In this document: positions 1-5,003 of the stretch, piece by piece
Layout of the letters: each line of letters opens with the position of its first letter
Numbering within the stretch: position 1 is the stretch's first letter
Source: Alphaproteobacteria bacterium
GTDB lineage: Bacteria > Pseudomonadota > Alphaproteobacteria > RS24
Direction: 5' to 3'
Length of the DNA: 5,003 nucleotides
Assembly: GCA_022428185.1 (NCBI GenBank)
Contig: JAKMCZ010000117.1
Span: 1 to 5,003, forward strand
The notes under the pieces: generated by a model
The model's input: only the letters and a program-made list of their open reading frames with translations
Told to the model about the DNA's origin: nothing
The model's database searches: none
Made by a program: the position numbers and the translations under genes

Positions 1-675
1 GGCATGACGAAACAGCCCGTCAGCCAGCGTGTCATCAAGTAGAAGCTGCCGCGACAGCCAGCTATTGCCGATAATATTGATCGGCGAAGCGACCAATTCA
101 TTGCCGTCGCGCGCTGCCACATGACCAAGCCAAAAACGCGAGCGCATCTCAGCGCCATCAGCCGTATTGCGAATGATGTGGCACATGCGGGTGACATTGA
201 CCGGTTCTTCCAGCAAACCGACGCGGGCGCACAGCACGAAAGTGTCGGCATCGTTCGGGTCGCGCCCGAAAAACTCCTGCGGCGGCACAAATTGGATGCG
301 CAGCTTGCCCATCTCGCCGCCAATATATTCATGCACCAAATGGCTGGCACCATAAATCTCGCCGCCGATTTTGTTCTCCCAATCCATCCATACATGGTCG
401 GTCGGGTGCCACCACTTATAATGCTCCGTCGTTTGCAGAAAGTCGCTAAACCACCAGCGCGCCATATTGGCGGTCACATTCGGCATCGGCGTGCGCACAG
501 CGACCAGCAAGCTGCCATCGGCCAGCCGCTTTTTCGCTGGCTGATAACGGTCTTTGCCGTCGATTAAGGTCGCTTCCGCGTCAATCTGTGGCGCATAAGG
601 CTGAATTGTGAAAGCGGCGATCAGCAACGCAGCCAGCCCCAGCAGGATGATGATGATTTTTCTCGAACGTCGCAT
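1..675 (-). CDS. DAPG/phloretin hydrolase (PhlG)-like protein with N-terminal membrane segment, partial
   Basis: The reading frame is open on the minus strand from an ATG at 675-673 to the left edge, giving 225 residues without the C-terminus. Residues 2-6 are basic (RRSRK) and are followed by a hydrophobic stretch at about 7-24, which suggests a signal peptide or membrane anchor. The rest resembles the family of 2,4-diacetylphloroglucinol hydrolase PhlG and phloretin hydrolase, zinc enzymes that cleave a carbon-carbon bond between an acyl group and a phenolic ring. The matching motifs are RWWF (73-76), YKWWHPTDHVW (86-96) and the very characteristic GAEMRSRFWLG (174-184). H90 or H94, E116 and H224 are plausible metal ligands, but I assigned them by analogy and not by alignment; a further ligand would lie beyond the edge. 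A GGGGGA ribosome binding site lies only 3 nt from the ATG. The gene is divergent from ilvD and no partner gene is visible. Family membership is fairly likely; the substrate is unknown. Confidence 0.72.
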   Translation of the reverse strand, partial: MRRSRKIIIILLGLAALLIAAFTIQPYAPQIDAEATLIDGKDRYQPAKKRLADGSLLVAVRTPMPNVTANMARWWFSDFLQTTEHYKWWHPTDHVWMDWENKIGGEIYGASHLVHEYIGGEMGKLRIQFVPPQEFFGRDPNDADTFVLCARVGLLEEPVNVTRMCHIIRNTADGAEMRSRFWLGHVAARDGNELVASPINIIGNSWLSRQLLLDDTLADGLFRHA

Positions 676-853
676 CTGTCCCCCAACAATTTGCAGCCTG
701 TCTGTTTCACCGTGCAGTGTAAATCCAAGCTTCAGCGTGTCCAGAATAATCGGCACTGAACGGCGCATAAGAAAGAAACCGACGGTCGGCGCGTTTGCCC
801 TGTCGCATCAAACGCGGTATGAGTGGCGAAAGCTGACAGCGAATGGAAAAACC
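676..853. promoter_or_regulatory. Divergent intergenic region between the PhlG-like gene and ilvD
   Basis: This 178-bp gap separates two divergent starts, so promoters for both genes should lie in it. I could not identify a convincing -35/-10 pair for either direction. An AATAAT hexamer at 745-750 resembles a -10 box for ilvD but has no good -35 partner. The clearest structure is the inverted repeat at 790-816. No leader peptide rich in Leu, Ile or Val codons is present, so classical ilv attenuation is not supported. The frame of ilvD stays open upstream to 608, but this stretch looks noncoding: it bears no resemblance to IlvD and covers the start of the divergent gene. Confidence 0.5.
790..816. 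repeat. Perfect 8-bp inverted repeat upstream of ilvD
   Basis: The arms CGCGTTTG (790-797) and CAAACGCG (809-816) are exact reverse complements separated by 11 nt. The element ends 37 nt before the ilvD start codon. It is not followed by a T-run, so it does not read as an intrinsic terminator. It could be a regulator binding site (arm centres 19 bp apart, nearly two helical turns) or a hairpin in the ilvD 5' leader. The sequence shows the symmetry; any function is inferred. Confidence 0.5.
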
Positions 854-2689
854 ATGCCTAAACTGAGAAGCAGAACTTCAACCCACGGGCGCAACATGGC
901 GGGCGCGCGCGGCCTATGGCGCGCTACGGGCATGGGCGATGACGATTTCGGCAAGCCGATTGTCGCCGTGGTCAACAGTTTTACGCAATTTGTGCCCGGT
1001 CATGTCCATTTGAAAGATTTGGGCCAGCTTGTGGCGCGTGAGATTGAGGCTGCAGGTGGGGTTGCTAAAGAGTTCAACACGATTGCGGTTGATGATGGCA
1101 TCGCCATGGGGCATGACGGCATGCTGTATTCGCTGCCCTCGCGCGAGATTATCGCCGATAGCGTGGAATATATGGCAAATGCCCATTGCGCCGACGCATT
1201 GGTGTGCATTTCAAATTGCGACAAGATTACCCCCGGCATGTTGATGGGGGCTTTGCGGCTAAATATTCCCGCCGTGTTTGTGTCCGGTGGGCCAATGGAA
1301 GCGGGCAAAGTGGTTTGGGAAGATGAAGAGCGCGCCATTGACTTGGTCGACGCGATGGTCGCCGCTGCTGATGATAGCTATTCCGACGCGCAAGTTGATG
1401 TGATTGAACGCTCGGCTTGCCCGACTTGTGGCTCGTGCTCCGGCATGTTCACCGCCAATTCGATGAATTGCCTGACCGAGGCAATCGGTCTGTCATTACC
1501 GGGTAATGGCTCGGTGCTGGCAACGCATAGCGACCGCGAGGCTTTGTTCAAACAGGCCGGTCATCTGATTGTCGATTTATGCCAACGCTATTATGAGGGC
1601 GAAGATGAGAGCGTGTTGCCGCGCGCAATGGCTAATTTTAACGGCTTTGAAAATGCTGTCGCGCTTGATGTTGCAATGGGTGGTTCGACCAATACGGTGC
1701 TGCACTTGTTGGCTGCCGCGCATGAGGCCGAGGTCGATTTCACCATGAAAGACATTGACCGCATGTCGCGCAAAGTGCCGGTGCTGAGCAAGGTCGCGCC
1801 CGCTGTGCCCAATGTGCATATGGAAGATGTGCATAATGCAGGTGGCATTATGGGGCTGCTGGGCTCGCTATCGCGTGCCGGCCTGCTGCATGATGACCAG
1901 CCGACCGTGCATACAAAGACGCTGGGCGAGGCGATTGCCAAATATGACATAGCGGGCAATGTAGATGCCGATGTGCTTGAGTTTTACCGCGCTGCGCCGG
2001 GCGGCGTGCCGACGCAAACCGCTTTCAGCCAAAGCCGCCGCTTTGACGATGTCGATGATGATCGCAAAAACGGCATCATTCGTGATGTTGACAGCGCGTT
2101 CAGCCAAGATGGCGGCCTTGCGGTGCTATATGGCAATCTGGCAGAGAATGGTTGTATCGTTAAAACTGCCGCCGTGGCTGAGGAATGTTATGAATTCACC
2201 GGCTCGGCGCGGGTTTTTGAAAGCCAAGACGCAGCGGTCGAGGCGATTATGGCGAATGACAAAATCAAGGCCGGTGACGTTGTGATTATTCGCTATGAGG
2301 GGCCGAAAGGAGGGCCGGGCATGCAAGAAATGCTTTATCCGACCAGCTATTTGAAATCGAAACAGCTTGATAAGGTCTGCGCGTTGGTTACCGATGGGCG
2401 TTTTTCGGGCGGCACGTCAGGCTTGTCTATCGGCCATGTGTCGCCGGAAGCGGCCAATGGTGGCCTCATTGGTTTGGTTGAAGATGGCGATAAAATCGAG
2501 ATTTCCATTCCTGAGCGGTCGATTAATTTAGCCGTGTCTGATGACGAGTTGGCGATACGCCGCGCCGCGATGGACAAAAAAGGTTGGCAACCGGCTGAGC
2601 CGCGCGAGCGCGCTGTGTCGAAAGCCTTGAAAGCCTATGCCGCTTTTGCCACCAGTGCCGACCGGGGTGCTGTGCGCGAACTTGATTAA
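854..2689 (+). CDS. ilvD: Dihydroxy-acid dehydratase
   Basis: This enzyme dehydrates 2,3-dihydroxy-isovalerate and 2,3-dihydroxy-3-methylvalerate to the 2-keto acids that precede valine, leucine and isoleucine. It is cytosolic and uses an iron-sulfur cluster and Mg2+. The 611 residues align from end to end with my recollection of E. coli IlvD (616 aa). The visible signatures are HGRNMAGAR (11-19), VDDGIAMGH (79-87), CISNCDKITPGM (118-129), CPTCGSCSGMFTANSMN (189-205), YEGPKGGPGMQEM (481-493) and DGRFSGGTSG (514-523). Expected cluster cysteines are C122 and C195. Expected metal ligands are D81, D123, carboxylated K124 and E492, and S518 is the expected catalytic base. The start at 854 is chosen because family homology begins exactly there (MPKLRSR), although only a weak GGA at 845-847 precedes it. 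An in-frame extension back to 608 is spurious. The stop overlaps that of the convergent downstream gene. No other ilv gene is in the window. Confidence 0.98.
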   Translation: MPKLRSRTSTHGRNMAGARGLWRATGMGDDDFGKPIVAVVNSFTQFVPGHVHLKDLGQLVAREIEAAGGVAKEFNTIAVDDGIAMGHDGMLYSLPSREIIADSVEYMANAHCADALVCISNCDKITPGMLMGALRLNIPAVFVSGGPMEAGKVVWEDEERAIDLVDAMVAAADDSYSDAQVDVIERSACPTCGSCSGMFTANSMNCLTEAIGLSLPGNGSVLATHSDREALFKQAGHLIVDLCQRYYEGEDESVLPRAMANFNGFENAVALDVAMGGSTNTVLHLLAAAHEAEVDFTMKDIDRMSRKVPVLSKVAPAVPNVHMEDVHNAGGIMGLLGSLSRAGLLHDDQPTVHTKTLGEAIAKYDIAGNVDADVLEFYRAAPGGVPTQTAFSQSRRFDDVDDDRKNGIIRDVDSAFSQDGGLAVLYGNLAENGCIVKTAAVAEECYEFTGSARVFESQDAAVEAIMANDKIKAGDVVIIRYEGPKGGPGMQEMLYPTSYLKSKQLDKVCALVTDGRFSGGTSGLSIGHVSPEAANGGLIGLVEDGDKIEISIPERSINLAVSDDELAIRRAAMDKKGWQPAEPRERAVSKALKAYAAFATSADRGAVRELD

Positions 2690-3789
2690 AGCGGCACGAC
2701 CATATCGCTGATTTTGCCGCTCTGGCAGGCATCGATAAATTCGTCTCCCAGCGCATGGCTGCGGCGCACAACCTCCCGCCAGTTCTCAAATCGCTGAGTT
2801 TCGTTTCGGCGATATTTCGGAAAATCTTGCCGTGACGGAATTTTTCCGTCGGGCAGAGCCTTTGCCCATTGTGGCGTCGGGGCCAGCATCACGACATTAT
2901 CGAGCTTATGCGCTGACACTTTGCGCCACGGGTAAAATTTGTCGAACCAGCGCAGCTTAAAGTGGTCGTAAAAATGTGGGTAGAGCACCAGCCCTTTTGC
3001 AGATGCGCCCGAGCGCGGCCAAAAACTATGCGGCACGGGGTGATAATCCAACATACCCCCATCATGGTAGACATGCGCCGGATCTTCTTCTAACTGCACC
3101 GAAGCCATATAGACCGGAATGGCCCCTGAAGCGCGCAGCGCTTTGGTGAAGTTTTGTAGGCTGAGCCTGGCCTGGCGCACGGCGAACCCGTCGCGCGCGG
3201 AAAAGCTGATATCGCTGCGCGGGTCTGAAAATATGGTGCGCTCCACGAGCCCGATAAGGTGGCGGTCGGTAAAGGGTGATAAAAGGCCAGCGCGCGCCAA
3301 TGCAACCGCCTGCCGCGCCACCGGCGCATTTAACCCGCCATGACAACGCACCGTGCCGATATGTAGATGGTATTTTTCATTGGCAAAAATCTCTGCAATG
3401 CCTTTCGCCATATCGCCATCATGGTCATGCCCCATTGATTGCTCCAAAACAATATCGGTTTGCTTATCAATGCTGGTTCTATCAACGGGACCCTCATAGC
3501 TTTGCGCGATATAGGCATCGGCCATGACTTTCAGTGTGCTGTCGGCATCGGCCCGTGCCGCGCCCGCCAGTTTGAACGCGCCGACCGATGTGCCGAATAA
3601 ATCAACCGGCTTTTTGTCCGTGCGCTGCGCCATGAAATGCGCGAAAACTTTATGGTCGAGGCCGGCAATGGCAAGCCATTTTGCAGCCCCCGACGCACCA
3701 AAAATAGCACCGACATCATCGGGTGAGAGGCCGTTCTTTCTGATATGTGCCAGTGCCGTTGCGCCGGCGGCGATGACTAAATCACCCAT
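2686..3789 (-). CDS. Patatin-like phospholipase family protein
   Basis: The 367-residue product resembles patatin-like serine acyl hydrolases, which use a Ser-Asp dyad to release fatty acids from membrane lipids or other acyl esters. The nucleophile elbow is GTSVG (66-70, S68), preceded by a likely oxyanion-hole loop GASGAAKW (31-38). The catalytic aspartate is in YHDGGMLDYH (241-250, D243). The C-terminal part carries LVLYPHFYDHFKLRWFDKFYPWRK (267-290 in total, key residues H272, Y274, D275, W281, F282, D283), which I recall as conserved in a proteobacterial subfamily of these proteins. The first glycine-rich loop departs from the textbook GGGxRG form, as in that subfamily. There is no signal peptide. 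The ATG at 3789 lies 17 bp after the stop of the PuuD-like gene with only a weak ribosome binding site, which suggests co-transcription. The natural substrate cannot be read from the sequence. Confidence 0.85.
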   Translation of the reverse strand: MGDLVIAAGATALAHIRKNGLSPDDVGAIFGASGAAKWLAIAGLDHKVFAHFMAQRTDKKPVDLFGTSVGAFKLAGAARADADSTLKVMADAYIAQSYEGPVDRTSIDKQTDIVLEQSMGHDHDGDMAKGIAEIFANEKYHLHIGTVRCHGGLNAPVARQAVALARAGLLSPFTDRHLIGLVERTIFSDPRSDISFSARDGFAVRQARLSLQNFTKALRASGAIPVYMASVQLEEDPAHVYHDGGMLDYHPVPHSFWPRSGASAKGLVLYPHFYDHFKLRWFDKFYPWRKVSAHKLDNVVMLAPTPQWAKALPDGKIPSRQDFPKYRRNETQRFENWREVVRRSHALGDEFIDACQSGKISDMVVPL

Positions 3790-3806
3790 TGGTCATACTT
3801 CGTCGT

Positions 3807-4547
3807 TTATGCTTTGGCAGCGGCGCGCATGGCGCGCTCGAAATCTGCAAAAAGCGGTTTTGAGATGATGTTTTCGCCGGCCTGATATTCGGGGTGCCAT
3901 TGCACGCCGACGCAATAGCTGGCGCTGGTGTGGCGTATGCCTTCAATCGTGCCATCTTCGGCGGTGGCTTCGACTGACAGATTATCGCCCAAGCGATCGA
4001 CCGCCTGCCAGTGCAAGGAATTGACCTGCGCGCTATCGACACCAAGCAGATCGTGAAAGTAACCGTCGGGGGTGAAGTCAACGCGGTGCTGCACACCGAA
4101 TTTTTCGTCTTTTTCTTCACTTTCGGGCATGCGGTGGTCAAGCCGCCTGTCCAATTCATGCACGGTCGGGTTTAGCGAGCCGCCGCAAATAACGTTCAAC
4201 TCTTGAAAGCCACGGCAGATAGCCAATACCGGAATGTTGCGCGCAATCGCCTGACCGATGGTTTGAAAGGCGGCTTCATCGCGCGCCGTATCAAAAGGCT
4301 TATGCGCTTCAGTTTCCGCCATGTCATAGCGGCTTGGGTGAACATTGCTGGTGCTGCCGGGCACCAAAATGCCGTCGACGCGGTCGAGTATCGGTGCAGC
4401 ATCAAAGCGACCATTGCCCATGGGGGAGGGGATTAGCACGGGCTGCACATTCATATATTCGGCGACCCCTTCGAGATACATATGGGTAACCGATTGCAAC
4501 TCATCGACGATATGTTTCTTGCGATTACAGATAATGCCAAGCAGCAC
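3807..4547 (-). CDS. PuuD-type gamma-glutamyl-GABA hydrolase family protein (class I glutamine amidotransferase-like)
   Basis: The 246-residue product belongs to the class I glutamine amidotransferase-like hydrolases (peptidase C26). The best-known close relative is E. coli PuuD, which hydrolyses gamma-glutamyl-GABA in putrescine breakdown. Signatures are the N-terminal LGIICN (3-8), VPGSTSNVHPSRYD (62-75, compare PGSPSNVQPHLYG in PuuD), the nucleophile elbow AICRGFQELNV (109-119, C111), GGSLNPTVHE (122-131), VNSLHWQAV (175-183) and GVQWHPEYQ (214-222). This gives a complete C111/H218/E220 triad. The length matches the family. Translation starts at a GTG with a good AAAGGAA ribosome binding site 6 nt upstream; the next methionine (M23) would remove the first beta strand. 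No other putrescine-utilisation gene is visible, so the exact gamma-glutamyl substrate is uncertain. It is the first gene of a probable two-gene unit with the patatin-like gene. Confidence 0.9.
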   Translation of the reverse strand: MLLGIICNRKKHIVDELQSVTHMYLEGVAEYMNVQPVLIPSPMGNGRFDAAPILDRVDGILVPGSTSNVHPSRYDMAETEAHKPFDTARDEAAFQTIGQAIARNIPVLAICRGFQELNVICGGSLNPTVHELDRRLDHRMPESEEKDEKFGVQHRVDFTPDGYFHDLLGVDSAQVNSLHWQAVDRLGDNLSVEATAEDGTIEGIRHTSASYCVGVQWHPEYQAGENIISKPLFADFERAMRAAAKA

Positions 4548-4553
4548 GGGGTG

Positions 4554-4560
4554 TTCCTTT
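4554..4560 (-). promoter_or_regulatory. Ribosome binding site supporting a GTG start
   Basis: On the minus strand, AAAGGAA is followed by 6 nt and then GTG at 4547-4545. The good match and spacing decide for the GTG start of the PuuD-like protein, in agreement with the position where family homology begins. Confidence 0.7.
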
Positions 4561-4577
4561 CCAGCGGTTTACTAAAA

Positions 4578-4598
4578 CTTATTTAGCGAATAAATAAG
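4578..4598. repeat. 21-bp palindrome, candidate operator
   Basis: The arms CTTATTT (4578-4584) and AAATAAG (4592-4598) are exact reverse complements around a 7-nt centre. The element sits in the middle of the divergent promoter region, where a dimeric repressor or activator could act on both genes. Because the region is AT-rich, chance symmetry is possible. No regulator gene is visible in the window. Confidence 0.4.
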
Positions 4599-4610
4599 AT
4601 ATAGCGAATA
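4584..4610. repeat. 9-bp direct repeat TAGCGAATA
   Basis: TAGCGAATA occurs at 4584-4592 and again at 4602-4610, an 18-bp period. The first copy covers the centre of the palindrome at 4578-4598. It may be a pair of half-sites for a regulator or a local duplication. The repetition is seen directly; the function is inferred. Confidence 0.4.
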
Positions 4611-4636
4611 GCCTAATTTTTGCCACGGTTTAATGC

Positions 4637-4640
4637 GAGG
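4637..4640 (+). promoter_or_regulatory. Ribosome binding site selecting the first ATG of the Sel1 gene
   Basis: GAGG is followed by 8 nt and then ATG at 4649. A second in-frame ATG at 4658 would be 17 nt away, which is too far, so the first ATG is preferred. Confidence 0.65.
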
Positions 4641-4648
4641 ATTTAAAA

Positions 4649-5003
4649 ATGGAAAACATGAAGCGGGTCTCTCTTCTCCTTGTTGCGCTGATATTTGGCG
4701 CAAGCTGCAACGCGATTGCCTATAGCGAGCGCGAAGGGCTGGATATTTACCAGCGCGGCCTCTATCTGGAAGCGATTGAATATTGGAAAAAAGCGGCCGC
4801 TGCCGGTGATGCCGGTTCTGCATATCGGCTGAGCGAAGAATTTTTCGATGCCAAAATCGTCAAGCGTGACCTGAAAACGGCGCTCAAATATCTACAACAG
4901 GCGGCGAAAGCCAATGATGCGCGCGCACTAACTGACCTTGCCTCATTCTATGATTACGGCAATGGAGTGGCGAAAGATCGGAAAAAGGCGGCACAACTAT
5001 ATT
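4649..5003 (+). CDS. Secreted Sel1-repeat (TPR-like) protein, partial
   Basis: The frame is open from the ATG at 4649 to the right edge, giving 118 residues of the N-terminal part. Residues 1-24 look like a Sec signal peptide: basic K5-R6, a hydrophobic core at 8-19, and an AIA cleavage motif (22-24) before Y25. Helical repeats follow. The pattern YLEAIEYWKKAAAAGDAGSAYRLS (39-62; key residues A42, Y45, W46, A49, A50, G53, A58) is typical of the TPR/Sel1 superfamily. It is followed by one full Sel1-like unit at about 54-89 (AYRLSEEF ... DLKTALKYLQQAAKAND) and the start of another (ALTDLASFYDYGNGVAKDRKKAAQLY, 93-118, with the signature Y-G-x-G-V-x-x-D). Such repeats act as protein-interaction scaffolds, often in the periplasm. 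No enzymatic domain is seen in the available part. The gene is divergent from the PuuD-like gene, and its partner is unknown. Confidence 0.85.
   Translation, partial: MENMKRVSLLLVALIFGASCNAIAYSEREGLDIYQRGLYLEAIEYWKKAAAAGDAGSAYRLSEEFFDAKIVKRDLKTALKYLQQAAKANDARALTDLASFYDYGNGVAKDRKKAAQLY

Larger units (their letters stand above)
4548..4648. promoter_or_regulatory. AT-rich divergent promoter region
   Basis: This 101-bp gap lies between the GTG of the PuuD-like gene and the ATG of the Sel1-repeat gene, so it should contain promoters for both directions. Its central part (about 4568-4620) is clearly richer in A and T than the flanking genes. Several TATA-like stretches occur, but I cannot assign -35/-10 boxes with confidence. 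It holds the palindrome at 4578-4598 and the direct repeat at 4584-4610, and both ribosome binding sites lie at its ends. Confidence 0.6.

Noticed and set aside
121..567. A 148-codon plus-strand open frame
   Set aside because: It lies antisense to the PhlG-like gene, whose motifs are clear, and its own translation shows no recognisable domain.
731..760. Imperfect palindrome TTCAG...CTGAA around the AATAAT hexamer
   Set aside because: Only 5 bp pair cleanly with 20 nt between the arms; longer pairing needs gaps, so chance is likely.
608..853. In-frame N-terminal extension of ilvD by 82 residues
   Set aside because: The extension has no resemblance to IlvD, crosses the start of the divergent PhlG-like gene, and IlvD homology begins exactly at the ATG at 854.
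819..866. Tiny open frames (819-836 and 843-866) just before and across the ilvD start, considered as an attenuator leader
   Set aside because: They encode only five to seven residues without a run of Leu, Ile or Val codons, and no terminator/antiterminator pair is visible.
3524..3868. A 114-codon plus-strand open frame spanning the patatin/PuuD junction
   Set aside because: It is antisense to two well-supported genes and its composition looks like a frame shadow.
4697..4708. Possible lipobox GASC at residues 17-20 of the Sel1-repeat protein
   Set aside because: The -3 position is glycine and not Leu, Val or Ile, whereas an AIA signal peptidase I site follows at residues 22-24.
4572..4823. 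A minus-strand open frame of 83 codons
   Set aside because: It is antisense to the Sel1-repeat gene, which has a signal peptide, repeats and a good ribosome binding site.

Overview
The window looks like ordinary chromosome from an alphaproteobacterium. The reasons are a moderately high GC content, compact gene spacing, and an IlvD of 611 residues that starts MPKLRSRTSTHGRNMAGARG, which resembles the roughly 612-residue E. coli-type enzymes I know from Rhodobacterales and Rhizobiales. This placement comes from family memory, not a search, and I would not name a genus. I see no tRNA, rRNA, CRISPR array, insertion sequence or phage gene.

Layout from left to right. Positions 1-675 (minus strand, cut by the left edge) encode an N-terminally membrane-anchored or exported protein resembling the 2,4-diacetylphloroglucinol/phloretin hydrolase (PhlG) family. 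A 178-bp divergent intergenic region (676-853) follows and contains a perfect 8-bp inverted repeat. Positions 854-2689 (plus) encode dihydroxy-acid dehydratase IlvD, the branched-chain amino acid enzyme and the most secure call here. It converges on a minus-strand pair. Positions 3807-4547 encode a class I glutamine amidotransferase-like hydrolase of the PuuD type, and 2686-3789, 17 bp further downstream, encode a patatin-like acyl hydrolase. The stop codons of ilvD and the patatin gene interlock over a TTAA. A 101-bp AT-rich divergent region (4548-4648) carries a palindrome and an overlapping direct repeat. From 4649 (plus, cut by the right edge) begins a secreted Sel1-repeat protein.

Functionally, ilvD appears to be a stand-alone housekeeping gene, because no other ilv gene is in view. 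The PuuD-like and patatin-like genes probably share a transcript, but no known pathway joins a gamma-glutamyl amide hydrolase to a lipid acyl hydrolase. I found no convincing evidence of a new multi-gene system. The points most worth following up are the exported PhlG-like hydrolase, the PuuD/patatin pair, and the two symmetric elements in the intergenic regions.
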